41,138 bases of DNA from Pseudomonas syringae. GTDB taxonomy: Bacteria > Pseudomonadota > Gammaproteobacteria > Pseudomonadales > Pseudomonadaceae. The stretch covers positions 1 to 41,138 of the forward strand of contig NZ_WKCB01000051.1 in the NCBI RefSeq assembly GCF_021606685.1, in the 5' to 3' direction. The notes under the pieces are model-generated. The model searched no databases. It was given only the letters and a program-made list of their open reading frames with translations, and was not told the origin of the DNA. This document shows, in pieces, positions 6,857 to 15,661 of this stretch. The position numbers were made by a program, and so were the translations under genes. How positions within the stretch are numbered: position 1 is the first letter of the stretch; each line of letters opens with the position of its first letter.

Positions 6857-9448
6857 ATGTCATCGCGTAAATTTGGACTCAACCTGGTGGTGGTGCTGGC
6901 AATCGCCGCGCTGTTCACCGGCTTCTGGGCGCTGATCAATCGCCCGGTCACCACCCCTAACTGGCCTGAGCAGATCTCCGGTTTTTCCTACTCGCCGTTC
7001 CAGCAGGGTCAGTTCCCACAGAAAAACCAGTTCCCGACTGACGAACAGATGCGCCAGGACCTGGCGATCATGAGCAAGCTGACGGACAACATTCGTACCT
7101 ACTCGGTCGACGGCACGTTGGGCGATATTCCCAAGCTGGCCGAAGAGTTTGGCCTGCGGGTGACCCTGGGGATCTGGATCAGCCCGGACCTGGAGCGCAA
7201 CGAACGTGAAATCCAGCGCGCCATCGAGATCGCCAACAACTCGCGCAGTGTGGTGCGGGTGGTGGTGGGGAACGAAGCCGTGTTCCGTAAGGACATCACT
7301 CCTGAAGCACTGATCGTGCTGCTGGACCGGGTGCGCGCTGCCGTAAAAGTGCCGGTCACCACATCCGAGCAATGGGACATCTGGGAAAAGAACCCGCAAC
7401 TGGCCAAGCACGTCGACCTGATCGCCGCGCACATCCTGCCGTTCTGGGAATATATTCCGATGGATAAGGCCGGCCAGTACGTACTCGACCGCGCCAAGGA
7501 TCTGAAGAAACTGTTCCCGAAAAAGCCGCTGCTGCTGTCGGAAGTTGGCTGGCCGAGCAACGGACGCATGCGCGGGGGCAATGAAACATCGCCGGCGGAT
7601 CAAGCGATTTACCTGCGCACGCTGGTAAACAAGCTGAACCGTCAGGGCTACAACTACTTCGTGATCGAGGCGTTCGACCAGCCGTGGAAGGTCAGCGACG
7701 AAGGCTCGGCCGGCGCTTACTGGGGTGTGTTCAACGGTGCGCGCCAGCAAAAATTCAACTTCGAAGGCCCGGTGGTCGCGATTCCGCAATGGCGCGTGCT
7801 GGCGATCGGCTCGGTGGTGCTTGCGCTGCTGTCCCTGACCTTGCTGATGATCGACGGCTCCGCGTTGCGTCAACGTGGCCGCACCTTCCTGACCTTTATC
7901 GCGTTCCTTTGCGGTTCGGTGCTGGTGTGGATCGGCTACGACTACAGCCAGCAATACAGCACCTGGTTCAGCCTGACGGTAGGTTTCCTGCTGGCACTCG
8001 GCGCGCTCGGTGTGTTTATCGTGTTGCTGACCGAAGCGCACGAATTGGCCGAAGCGGTCTGGACCCACAAGCGCAGGCGCGAATTCCTGCCGGTTGAAGG
8101 GGATTCGGACTACCGCCCGAAAGTGTCGATCCATGTGCCCTGCTACAACGAGCCGCCGGACATGGTCAAACAGACCCTCGACGCCCTGGCCGCCCTCGAT
8201 TACCCGGACTACGAAGTCCTGATCATCGACAACAACACCAAGGACCCGGCCGTCTGGGAGCCGGTGCGCGACTACTGCGAAACCCTCGGCCCGCGCTTCA
8301 AGTTCTTCCACGTCGCGCCCCTGGCTGGTTTCAAGGGCGGCGCGCTGAACTACCTGATCCCGCACACGGCCAAGGACGCCGAGGTGATCGCGGTGATCGA
8401 CTCGGACTACTGCGTATCGCCCAATTGGCTCAAGCACATGGTGCCGCACTTCGCCGACCCGAAAATCGCCGTGGTGCAATCGCCGCAGGATTACCGCGAC
8501 CAGAACGAAAGCACCTTCAAGAAGCTTTGCTACGCGGAATACAAAGGCTTCTTCCATATCGGCATGGTCACCCGCAACGACCGTGACGCGATCATCCAGC
8601 ACGGCACCATGACCATGACCCGTCGTTCGGTGCTCGAAGAACTCGGCTGGGCCGACTGGTGTATCTGTGAAGATGCCGAATTGGGCCTGCGCGTGTTCGA
8701 GAAAGGCCTGTCGGCGGCGTATTACCACGACAGCTACGGCAAAGGCCTGATGCCGGATACCTTTATCGACTTCAAGAAACAGCGTTTCCGCTGGGCTTAT
8801 GGTGCGATACAGATCATCAAGCGTCATACCGCAAGCCTCTTGCGCGGCAAGGGCACCGAGCTGACCCGTGGCCAGCGCTACCACTTCCTCGCGGGCTGGT
8901 TGCCGTGGGTGGCCGATGGCATGAACATTTTCTTCACCGTCGGCGCGCTGTTGTGGTCGGCGGCGATGATCATCGTGCCGACCCGGGTCGACCCGCCGCT
9001 GCTGATTTTCGCGATCCCGCCGTTGGCGTTGTTCGTGTTCAAGGTGGGCAAGATCATCTTCTTGTACCGCCGTGCCGTGGGTGTGAACCTCAAGGACGCG
9101 TTCTGCGCGGCCCTGGCTGGGCTGGCGTTGTCCCACACCATCGCCAAGGCGGTGCTGTATGGCTTCTTCACCACCAGTATTCCGTTCTTTCGTACACCGA
9201 AAAACGCGGATAACCACGGCTTCTGGGTAGCGATTTCCGAAGCCCGCGAAGAAATGTTCATCATGCTGCTGTTGTGGGGCGCAGCGCTGGGGATCTACCT
9301 GGTGCAAGGCCTGCCGAGCAATGACATGCGCTTCTGGGTGGTGATGCTGTTGGTGCAATCGCTGCCGTACGTGGCGGCGCTGATCATGGCGTTCCTGTCG
9401 TCGCTGCCTAAACCAGCGCCGGCGCCGGAACCCGCGCCGGCCGCGTAA
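6857..9448 (+). CDS. ndvB: Membrane beta-(1,3)-glucosyltransferase with GH17 domain (NdvB-like)
   Basis: 863 residues. One N-terminal membrane helix (residues 8-28) is followed by a GH17 domain, residues about 40-300, facing the periplasm, with the two expected glutamates E140 (VVVGNEAVF) and E229 (LLLSEVGWPSNG). Several helices (about 310-410) lead to a GT2 domain with SIHVPCYNEPPD, the metal-binding DSDYC, the catalytic-type EDAELG and the QRFRW motif, then more helices. The architecture matches P. aeruginosa NdvB, which makes cyclic periplasmic glucans linked to biofilm antibiotic tolerance and osmoadaptation. The ATG at 6857 fits the hydrophobic N-terminus; an upstream ATG at 6791 would add an unlikely Arg-rich leader. 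It ends at a strong hairpin terminator. Confidence 0.93.
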   Translation: MSSRKFGLNLVVVLAIAALFTGFWALINRPVTTPNWPEQISGFSYSPFQQGQFPQKNQFPTDEQMRQDLAIMSKLTDNIRTYSVDGTLGDIPKLAEEFGLRVTLGIWISPDLERNEREIQRAIEIANNSRSVVRVVVGNEAVFRKDITPEALIVLLDRVRAAVKVPVTTSEQWDIWEKNPQLAKHVDLIAAHILPFWEYIPMDKAGQYVLDRAKDLKKLFPKKPLLLSEVGWPSNGRMRGGNETSPADQAIYLRTLVNKLNRQGYNYFVIEAFDQPWKVSDEGSAGAYWGVFNGARQQKFNFEGPVVAIPQWRVLAIGSVVLALLSLTLLMIDGSALRQRGRTFLTFIAFLCGSVLVWIGYDYSQQYSTWFSLTVGFLLALGALGVFIVLLTEAHELAEAVWTHKRRREFLPVEGDSDYRPKVSIHVPCYNEPPDMVKQTLDALAALDYPDYEVLIIDNNTKDPAVWEPVRDYCETLGPRFKFFHVAPLAGFKGGALNYLIPHTAKDAEVIAVIDSDYCVSPNWLKHMVPHFADPKIAVVQSPQDYRDQNESTFKKLCYAEYKGFFHIGMVTRNDRDAIIQHGTMTMTRRSVLEELGWADWCICEDAELGLRVFEKGLSAAYYHDSYGKGLMPDTFIDFKKQRFRWAYGAIQIIKRHTASLLRGKGTELTRGQRYHFLAGWLPWVADGMNIFFTVGALLWSAAMIIVPTRVDPPLLIFAIPPLALFVFKVGKIIFLYRRAVGVNLKDAFCAALAGLALSHTIAKAVLYGFFTTSIPFFRTPKNADNHGFWVAISEAREEMFIMLLLWGAALGIYLVQGLPSNDMRFWVVMLLVQSLPYVAALIMAFLSSLPKPAPAPEPAPAA

Positions 9449-9466
9449 AAACTTGCGCAATGCACT

Positions 9467-9493
9467 AAACGGCGGCCTCTGGCCGCCGTTTTG
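9467..9493 (+). terminator. Rho-independent terminator after ndvB
   Basis: AAACGGCGGCC (9467-9477) and GGCCGCCGTTT (9481-9491) form a perfect 11-bp stem with a TCT loop, followed by T residues. It begins 18 bases after the ndvB stop. Confidence 0.88.
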
Positions 9494-9544
9494 CTATAAG
9501 ATAACGGCCGTTTTGTTGGATCAGGCAAGCGCCAATTGCCTTAG

Positions 9545-9631
9545 GTGGGAGGGGGCTTGCTCCCGATGGCGGCAAGTCAGTGACATTCATGTTGGCTGAC
9601 CCACTGCAATCGGGAGCAAGCCCTCTTCCAC
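9545..9631. repeat. REPIN (GGGGGCTTGC class) between ndvB and dapE
   Basis: GTGGGAGGGGGCTTGCTCCC at the left faces GGGAGCAAGCCCTCTTCCAC at the right with a loop of about 45 bases. It is the same class as the element at 5714, but with mismatches in the right arm (CTCTT). It occupies most of the dapE upstream region. Confidence 0.9.
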
Positions 9632-9695
9632 ATTGGATCTGCGCCGTTTCAGCACATTCGTCCAGCGCCCATTACACGCTTCCCGGAGTTTTCCC

Positions 9696-10847
9696 ATGAC
9701 GGCCCATGCCGACCTCTCGCCGACCCTTCAACTTGCCATCGACCTGATCCGTCGCCCCTCGGTGACGCCGATCGATGCCGACTGCCAGAAGCTGATGATG
9801 CAGCGCCTGGGCGACGCCGGTTTTGCGCTGGAGCCGATGCGAATCGAAGATGTCGACAACTTCTGGGCCACCCATGGCAAACACGATGGCCCGGTGCTGT
9901 GCTTTGCCGGCCACACCGACGTGGTGCCGACCGGCCCGGTACAGGCCTGGCAGAACGACCCGTTCGACGCGCTGATCGACGAAAACGGCATGCTCTGCGG
10001 GCGTGGCGCCGCCGACATGAAAGGCAGCCTGGCCGCGATGCTGGTCGCCTCGGAGCGTTTTGTCGCCGACTACCCGGACCACAAGGGCTCGGTCGCCTTC
10101 CTGATCACCAGCGATGAAGAAGGCCCGGCGCACCATGGCACCAAGGCCGTGATCGAACGCCTGGCCGCCCGCAAGGAACGCCTGGACTGGTGCATCGTCG
10201 GCGAACCGTCAAGCACCACCCTGGTCGGCGACGTGGTCAAGAATGGCCGTCGCGGCTCCCTCGGCGCCACCCTGACCGTGCGCGGCGTGCAAGGCCACGT
10301 GGCCTACCCGCACCTGGCGAAGAACCCGATTCACCTCGCCGCCCCGGCCCTGGCCGAACTGGCCGCCGAGCACTGGGATGACGGCAACACCTTCTTCCCG
10401 CCGACCAGCTTCCAGATTTCCAACCTCAACTCGGGCACCGGCGCCACCAACGTGATCCCCGGCGACCTGACGGCGGTGTTCAACTTCCGTTTTTCCACCG
10501 AGTCCACCGTCGAAGGCCTGCAACAGCGCGTCGCGGCGATCCTCGACAAGCACGGCCTGGACTGGCACGTGGAGTGGGCGCTGTCGGGCCTGCCGTTCCT
10601 CACCGAACCGGGCGCGTTGCTCGATGCAGTGTCGGCGAGCATCAAGGCGATCACCGGGCGCGAGACCCAGGCATCCACCAGCGGTGGCACCTCCGATGGA
10701 CGTTTCATCGCCACCCTCGGCACCCAAGTGGTCGAGCTGGGCCCGGTCAACGCAACGATCCACCAGGTCAACGAGCGCATCCTGGCGAGCGACCTCGATG
10801 TGCTGACCGAAATCTACTACCAGACCCTGATCAAGTTGCTCGCCTGA
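9696..10847 (+). CDS. dapE: Succinyl-diaminopimelate desuccinylase
   Basis: 383 residues, M20 metallopeptidase family with two zinc ions. It hydrolyses N-succinyl-LL-diaminopimelate to LL-diaminopimelate and succinate. Metal and catalytic segments are visible: AGHTDVVPTG (His, Asp), GRGAADMKGS (Asp), SDEEGPA (catalytic and metal Glu), GEPSS, and the distal INVNE-like HQVNERI near the C-terminus. A dimerisation domain lies between about residues 180 and 290. The ATG at 9696 has GGAG 7 bases upstream; the longer frame reading back through the REPIN is rejected. It overlaps rlmA by one base (TGATG), implying a two-gene transcript. Confidence 0.96.
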   Translation: MTAHADLSPTLQLAIDLIRRPSVTPIDADCQKLMMQRLGDAGFALEPMRIEDVDNFWATHGKHDGPVLCFAGHTDVVPTGPVQAWQNDPFDALIDENGMLCGRGAADMKGSLAAMLVASERFVADYPDHKGSVAFLITSDEEGPAHHGTKAVIERLAARKERLDWCIVGEPSSTTLVGDVVKNGRRGSLGATLTVRGVQGHVAYPHLAKNPIHLAAPALAELAAEHWDDGNTFFPPTSFQISNLNSGTGATNVIPGDLTAVFNFRFSTESTVEGLQQRVAAILDKHGLDWHVEWALSGLPFLTEPGALLDAVSASIKAITGRETQASTSGGTSDGRFIATLGTQVVELGPVNATIHQVNERILASDLDVLTEIYYQTLIKLLA

Positions 10848-11656
10848 TGCTCGCCTGCCCCCTTTGCAGCGCCCCGCTCCATGCGGTGGACAATGGCGTG
10901 GCGTGCCCGGCCGGGCACCGTTTCGACCGCGCGCGCCAGGGTTACCTGAACCTGTTGCCGGTGCAGCACAAAAACAGCCGCGACCCTGGCGATAACCTCG
11001 CCATGGTCGAGGCGCGCCGTGACTTCCTCAATGCCGGGCACTACGCCCCAGTGGCCAAGCGCCTGGCCGAACTGGCCGCCGAGCGCGCGCCCCAACGCTG
11101 GGTGGACATCGGCTGTGGCGAGGGCTACTACACCGCGCAAATCGCCGACGCCCTGCCCCACGCCGACGGCTACGCCCTGGATATCTCCAAGGAGGCCGTC
11201 AAGCGTGCGTGCAAGCGCAACCCGGCCGTCAGCTGGTTGATCGCCAGCATGGCCCGTGTACCGTTGGCGTCGGGCAGTTGCCAATTTCTCGCGAGCGTTT
11301 TCAGCCCATTGGATTGGGACGAAGCCAAACGCCTGCTCAGCCCTGGCGGCGGCTTGATGAAAGTCGGACCTACCAGTGGCCATCTGATGGAGTTGCGCGA
11401 GCGTTTGTACGACGAAGTGCGCGAGTACACCGACGACAAGCATCTGGCCCTGGTGCCGGACGGCATGAGCCTTGCGCACAGCGAAACCCTGGAATTCACC
11501 CTGAGCCTCGCCGAGCCCCAGGACCGCGCCAACCTGCTGGCGATGACGCCACACGGCTGGCGTGCCAGTGCCGAGCGCCGCGCGCAAGTGATCGAGGCCG
11601 CCGAGCCGCTGCAGGTCACTGTGTCGATGCGCTACGATTATTTCGTGCTTCAATAA
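10847..11656 (+). CDS. rlmA: 23S rRNA (guanine-745-N1)-methyltransferase RlmA
   Basis: 269 residues. The N-terminal zinc finger is visible as C4, C7, C20 and H24 (ACPLC ... CPAGH), followed by a Rossmann-type SAM domain with VDIGCGEGYYT near residue 87. It methylates N1 of a guanine in 23S rRNA helix 35; G745 is the expected Gram-negative target, while the TlrB branch modifies G748. The segment FDRARQGYLNLLPVQHK is typical of this family. It is translationally coupled to dapE through TGATG. Confidence 0.9.
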   Translation: MLACPLCSAPLHAVDNGVACPAGHRFDRARQGYLNLLPVQHKNSRDPGDNLAMVEARRDFLNAGHYAPVAKRLAELAAERAPQRWVDIGCGEGYYTAQIADALPHADGYALDISKEAVKRACKRNPAVSWLIASMARVPLASGSCQFLASVFSPLDWDEAKRLLSPGGGLMKVGPTSGHLMELRERLYDEVREYTDDKHLALVPDGMSLAHSETLEFTLSLAEPQDRANLLAMTPHGWRASAERRAQVIEAAEPLQVTVSMRYDYFVLQ

Positions 11657-11710
11657 CCGACTTTTAAGTATCCGCGAATGGATTTTCGAATCCCGCAACG
11701 AGGAATATCC

Positions 11711-12088
11711 ATGCGCCAACCTGATATCGAGATTTACCTCAAGGACGCCGACGTCGACTACAAGGCCATCGCCGCCTGGCTGGGCGCCGCTCTGGGCCCG
11801 TGCACCGACTGGGTCCAGAAGGGCCAGACCTACAAGTGCAAGGCCGGCAACGTGCCTGTGACCTGGCTGCCAAAAGCCGTCGGCAAGTGGAACAGCCTGT
11901 ACCTGGAAAGCGACCAGACGCCGTGGGACGACGACATCGCCTGCGCCCGCGCTGCGTTTGCCGCGCTGAACGTTGAAGTGCGTTGCGCGCCGGGGACCTG
12001 GGTCGAGGAAGAAGGTGAGGAAAGCGCCGACACCTGGATTCGCATCAGCGCAGACGGTGAAGAGCAGATCACCTGGAAAACTGCATAA
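11711..12088 (+). CDS. Conserved hypothetical protein, Trp-rich and acidic
   Basis: 125 residues; I do not recognise a named domain. It is soluble, has no signal peptide, is rich in Trp (seven or so, several in W-x-P/W-x-x contexts such as VTWLPK and GKWNSLY), and ends in an acidic tail (EEEGEESADTW). Three Cys residues occur (GPCTDW, YKCKAG, VRCAPG), with another in DIACAR. The ATG at 11711 follows GAGGAATATCC, a good Shine-Dalgarno; an earlier ATG at 11678 lacks one. It lies 54 bases after rlmA and before a REPIN, so it may be the last gene of the dapE transcript. Confidence 0.8.
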   Translation: MRQPDIEIYLKDADVDYKAIAAWLGAALGPCTDWVQKGQTYKCKAGNVPVTWLPKAVGKWNSLYLESDQTPWDDDIACARAAFAALNVEVRCAPGTWVEEEGEESADTWIRISADGEEQITWKTA

Positions 12089-12113
12089 CCCTTGGATTGT
12101 GAACCCAATCAAA

Positions 12114-12205
12114 ATGTGGGAGCGGGCTTGCTCGCGAATGCGGTGGATCAGTCAACAGATGTATCAACTGACAGACCGTATTCGCGAGCAAGCCCGCTCC
12201 CACAT
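12114..12205. repeat. REPIN (GAGCGGGCTTGCTCGCGAA class)
   Basis: ATGTGGGAGCGGGCTTGCTC and its inverse GAGCAAGCCCGCTCCCACAT flank a loop of about 50 bases. It is a near-perfect palindrome between convergent genes. The element at 35193 is of the same class. Confidence 0.92.
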
Positions 12206-12234
12206 GGGGTCAGCGGTGTTGCAAAAATCGAGTG

Positions 12235-12444
12235 TTACAACCCCACCACATCCTCCGCCTGCAACCCCTTCTCGCCGGTCACCACGGCGTATTCCACCTG
12301 CTGGCCCTCGGCCAACGAGCGGTGGCCGTCACCGCGAATGGCGCGGTAGTGCACAAACACATCCTTGCCGTCTTCGCGCTGAATGAATCCATAACCCTTT
12401 GCATCGTTGAACCACTTCACATTGCCGGTTTCGCGCGTTGCCAT
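12235..12444 (-). CDS. Cold-shock domain protein (CspA family)
   Basis: 69 residues, a single cold-shock domain with both RNA-binding motifs: KGYGFIQ (RNP1) and VFVHYRAI (RNP2, with Tyr where Phe or His is more usual). Such proteins bind single-stranded RNA and DNA as antiterminators or chaperones. The Shine-Dalgarno GGGAG lies 8 bases before the ATG. A sigma-70-like promoter at 12509-12536 would give a leader of about 58 bases, shorter than the long thermosensor leader of E. coli cspA. It could be the constitutive or stationary-phase type. Confidence 0.95.
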   Translation of the reverse strand: MATRETGNVKWFNDAKGYGFIQREDGKDVFVHYRAIRGDGHRSLAEGQQVEYAVVTGEKGLQAEDVVGL

Positions 12445-12508
12445 CTGTTTACTCCCACATGCTTTTTATAAGTACGTTTATTGTTGAGTCGTAGCGGTTG
12501 AACTGCCG

Positions 12509-12536
12509 AGTATAAGACAGGCTCAAAAACGATCAA
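12509..12536 (-). promoter_or_regulatory. Sigma-70 promoter of the cold-shock gene
   Basis: On the minus strand TTGATC (12531-12536), a 16-base spacer and TATACT (12509-12514) match -35/-10 boxes at 4 and 5 of 6 positions. It lies in the divergent region shared with plsB. Confidence 0.6.
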
Positions 12537-12636
12537 CTCAAGTTTACATCGCTGCTTTTTTGCCGATTTTCGGCGAATACGGCACACTACCCGCCCGAGC
12601 GCCTGCTCGGTTTTTTCCACTTGAAGCAGCTCGCCT

Positions 12637-15141
12637 ATGACCCGCTCCCCGTTCCGCCGTCTAGTGTTTGGCACCTTGCGCCGACTGTTGTACCTCTGGG
12701 TCCGCTCGGAGACGATCAACCAGTCGTCCCTTACCCTTAACCTGGACCGCAGCCGGCCGGTGTTCTACGTCCTGCAATCGCCCTCGCTCAGTGAATTGGC
12801 GGTGGTCGATGCCGAGTGCACCAAGGCCGGCCTGCCGCGCCCGGTGCTGCCGGTATCGGTGGGCCCGCTGATGGAACCCGCGGCGTTCTTCTACCTCACC
12901 CCCGAGCCGGACTGGCTTGGCCGCCAGGACAAGCGCGGCGCGCCGCCGACCCTGACCCGGCTGGTCAACACCCTGAGCGAACACGCCGAAGAGAATGCAC
13001 AAATCATTCCGGTCAGCGTGTTCTGGGGGCAAACCCCGGCAAGCGAGTCCAGCCCCTGGAAGCTGCTGTTTGCCGACAGCTGGGCCGTTACCGGGCGCCT
13101 GCGCCGCTTGTTGAGCATCCTGATCCTGGGGCGCAAGACCCGTGTGCAATTCTCTGCGCCAATCAACCTGCGTGAATTGATCGAGCACAATAAAGGTCAC
13201 GAACGGACTGTGCGCATGGCTCAACGCATCCTGCGTGTGCACTTTCGTAACCTCAAGACCGCGGTCATCGGCCCCGACCTGTCGCACCGGCGCAATCTGG
13301 TGAAGGGCCTGGTGAATATGCCGCTGGTGCGCCAGGCCATCCTGGATGAAGCCGAGCGCGAAAAAATCGCCCCGGAAAAAGCCAAGGCCCAGGCGCTGCG
13401 CTACGGCAATGAGATCGCCTCGGACTACACCTACACCGCGATTCGCTTTTTGGAAGTGGTGTTGAGCTGGTTCTGGAACAAGATCTACGACGGCATCAAG
13501 GTCAATAACATCGAAGGTGTGCAAAAGGTTGCCCAGTGTTACGAGGTGATCTACGTGCCGTGCCACCGCAGCCATATCGACTACCTGCTGCTGTCCTACC
13601 TGCTGTTCAAGAATGGCCTGACCCCGCCGCACATCGCCGCCGGGATCAACCTGAACATGCCGGTGATCGGCAGCCTGCTGCGCCGTGGCGGTGCGTTTTT
13701 CATGCGCCGCACTTTCAAGGGCAACCCGCTGTACACCTCGGTGTTCAACGAATACCTGCACACCCTGTTCACCAAGGGTTTCCCGGTGGAGTACTTCGTC
13801 GAAGGCGGGCGCTCGCGTACCGGGCGCATGCTGCAGCCGAAGACCGGGATGCTCGCGATTACCCTGCGCAGCTTCCTGCGCTCCTCGCGCATGCCAATCG
13901 TGTTCGTGCCGGTGTATATCGGCTATGAGCGTGTGCTCGAAGGCCGCACCTACCTCGGCGAGTTGCGCGGGGCGAGCAAGAAGAAAGAGTCGATCTTCGA
14001 TATTTTCAAAGTGGTCGGCGCGCTCAAGCAGCGCTTTGGCCAGGTTGCAGTCAACTTCGGCGAACCGATCAAACTGGCCGAATTCCTCGACAGCGAACAA
14101 CCCGACTGGCGCACCCAGGAGCTGGGGCCGAACTACAAGCCGGACTGGCTCCACGACACCACCCACCGCCTCGGCGAGCAGGTGGCGCGCCATTTGAACG
14201 AAGCGGCGGCGGTGAACCCGGTGAACCTGGTGGCCCTGGCATTGCTGTCGACCACGCGCCTGGCCCTGGACGAACAGGCCATGGCCCGTCAGTTGGACCT
14301 GTACCTGGCGCTGCTGCGCCGCGTGCCTTACTCGCCGCACACCACCCTGCCCGAGGGTGATGGCCTGGCGCTGATCAAGCACGTCAAGGACATGGACCTG
14401 CTCTCGGAGCAGAGTGATGCCCTGGGCAAGATTGTGTACCTGGACGAGCAGAACGCCGTCCTGATGACCTACTACCGCAACAACGTGCTGCATATCTTCG
14501 CGCTGCCGGCGCTGCTGGCGAGCTTCTTCCAGAGCAGCTCGCGGATGAGCCGCGAGCAGATCCTGCGCTACACCCATGCCCTGTACCCGTACCTGCAATC
14601 GGAGCTGTTTATCCGCTGGTCGCTGGAGGAACTGGACGCCGTGATCGACCAGTGGCTGGAGGCCTTTGTCGAACAGGGCCTGCTGCGCTTCGAGAACAAC
14701 GTGTACCTGCGCCCGGCGCCGAGTTCGCGGCACTTTGTGCTGCTGACGCTGCTGTCCAAGAGCATCGCCCAGACCCTGCAACGCTTCTACATGGCGATCT
14801 CGCTGCTGCTCAACAGCGGCCAGAACAGCATCAGCGCCGAAGAGCTGGAAGACCTGTGCACGATCATGGCCCAGCGCCTGTCGATCCTGCATGGCCTCAA
14901 CGCGCCAGAATTCTTCGATAAGAGCCTTTTCCGACATTTTATCCAAACGTTGCTGGAGCAAGATGTGCTGCGCCGCGATGAGGCCGGCAAGCTGAGCTAC
15001 CACGACCTGCTCGGCGAGCTGGCCGAAGGCGCGGCCAAGCGCGTGTTGCCGGCAGATATTCGCCTGTCGATCCGCCAGGTGGCCCTGCACCGTGTCGATG
15101 GCGCGGCTGAAGCGCCTGTCGAACCTCAGGAAAGCCGCTAG
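12637..15141 (+). CDS. plsB: Glycerol-3-phosphate 1-O-acyltransferase
   Basis: 834 residues, slightly longer than E. coli PlsB (807). It acylates sn-glycerol-3-phosphate at position 1 using acyl-ACP or acyl-CoA, the first step of phospholipid synthesis at the inner membrane. The HX4D catalytic motif is H310-RSHI-D315 (VPCHRSHIDYLL). The glycerophosphate-binding motif EGGRSRTGRML and VFVPVYIGYERV follow. The rest is the large helical extension of PlsB. It starts with ATG at 12637 after weak GAAG. A longer antisense frame covers it but is a codon-bias shadow. Confidence 0.97.
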   Translation: MTRSPFRRLVFGTLRRLLYLWVRSETINQSSLTLNLDRSRPVFYVLQSPSLSELAVVDAECTKAGLPRPVLPVSVGPLMEPAAFFYLTPEPDWLGRQDKRGAPPTLTRLVNTLSEHAEENAQIIPVSVFWGQTPASESSPWKLLFADSWAVTGRLRRLLSILILGRKTRVQFSAPINLRELIEHNKGHERTVRMAQRILRVHFRNLKTAVIGPDLSHRRNLVKGLVNMPLVRQAILDEAEREKIAPEKAKAQALRYGNEIASDYTYTAIRFLEVVLSWFWNKIYDGIKVNNIEGVQKVAQCYEVIYVPCHRSHIDYLLLSYLLFKNGLTPPHIAAGINLNMPVIGSLLRRGGAFFMRRTFKGNPLYTSVFNEYLHTLFTKGFPVEYFVEGGRSRTGRMLQPKTGMLAITLRSFLRSSRMPIVFVPVYIGYERVLEGRTYLGELRGASKKKESIFDIFKVVGALKQRFGQVAVNFGEPIKLAEFLDSEQPDWRTQELGPNYKPDWLHDTTHRLGEQVARHLNEAAAVNPVNLVALALLSTTRLALDEQAMARQLDLYLALLRRVPYSPHTTLPEGDGLALIKHVKDMDLLSEQSDALGKIVYLDEQNAVLMTYYRNNVLHIFALPALLASFFQSSSRMSREQILRYTHALYPYLQSELFIRWSLEELDAVIDQWLEAFVEQGLLRFENNVYLRPAPSSRHFVLLTLLSKSIAQTLQRFYMAISLLLNSGQNSISAEELEDLCTIMAQRLSILHGLNAPEFFDKSLFRHFIQTLLEQDVLRRDEAGKLSYHDLLGELAEGAAKRVLPADIRLSIRQVALHRVDGAAEAPVEPQESR

Positions 15142-15150
15142 ATTTAAGCA

Positions 15151-15173
15151 GGCGCCGGTTGGATGCCGGCGCC
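15151..15173 (+). terminator. GC hairpin between plsB and the YbaY-like gene
   Basis: GGCGCCGG (15151-15158) and CCGGCGCC (15166-15173) form a perfect 8-bp stem with a 7-base loop. There is no T-run, and the next gene's AAAAGGAG site begins right after it, so it may be an attenuator or RNA-stabilising hairpin and not a full terminator. Confidence 0.45.
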
Positions 15174-15192
15174 GTTGAAAAGGAGCTGTACC

Positions 15193-15594
15193 ATGAAAAA
15201 GATCATCCTCGTGGGCCTCACTGCCCTGCTCGGAGCCTGCCAATCCATGAACCCCGCCCCCACGGCCAGCCTCGACGGCGAAGTGTTCTACCTGCAACGC
15301 ATCGCCCTGCCGCCGGCTGCCACCCTGAGCGTCAGCCTGCAGGACGTATCGCTGATGGATGTCCCGGCTGTCACGCTCGCGGAGCAGAAAGGCCCGGTCA
15401 AAGGCCAGGTGCCGCTGCCGTTTCACCTGAGCTACGACCCGGCGCACGTGAAACCCGGCCACACTTACTCGGTGAGTGCTCGCATCGAGCTGGATGGCAA
15501 GCTACTGTTTATCACCACCGAACGACACACCGTGCAGCTCAATGGCCAGGACCCACAGCCACTGCGCCTGCGGGTTGATGCGGTCGCACACTGA
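15193..15594 (+). CDS. YbaY-family lipoprotein
   Basis: 133 residues. The signal peptide KKIILVGLTALLGAC has a lipobox LGAC with Cys16 as the lipidation site. The mature part is one beta-rich domain starting DGEVFYLQRIALPPAATLSV and ending with QPLRLRVDAV, as in E. coli YbaY and type III pilotin-like lipoproteins. Its substrate is unknown; without Asp at mature position 2 it would be expected at the outer membrane. The ATG at 15193 has AAGGAG 7 bases upstream; the earlier ATG at 15163 starts inside a hairpin. The stop codon lies in the first unit of a tandem repeat. Confidence 0.88.
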   Translation: MKKIILVGLTALLGACQSMNPAPTASLDGEVFYLQRIALPPAATLSVSLQDVSLMDVPAVTLAEQKGPVKGQVPLPFHLSYDPAHVKPGHTYSVSARIELDGKLLFITTERHTVQLNGQDPQPLRLRVDAVAH

Positions 15595-15646
15595 GCGACG
15601 AACACTGAGCGACGAACACTGAACCTACGAACACTGACTTTACGAA
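15589..15646. repeat. 14/15-bp tandem repeat, four units
   Basis: Units are CACTGAGCGACGAA (15589-15602 and 15603-15616), CACTGAACCTACGAA (15617-15631) and CACTGACTTTACGAA (15632-15646). Each contains a TGA; the first is the stop of the YbaY-like gene. The array ends just before the Shine-Dalgarno of the next gene. Confidence 0.88.
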
Positions 15647-15661
15647 CATAAGGAAGCGCCC

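Noticed and set aside
6860..9460. Antisense frame of 866 codons across ndvB
   Set aside because: Same composition artefact; the GH17 and GT2 motifs on the plus strand are complete.
12661..15462. Antisense frame of 933 codons across plsB
   Set aside because: Its sequence is rich in Arg, Gln, His and Val as expected from reading high-GC codons in reverse; plsB on the other strand has full motifs.
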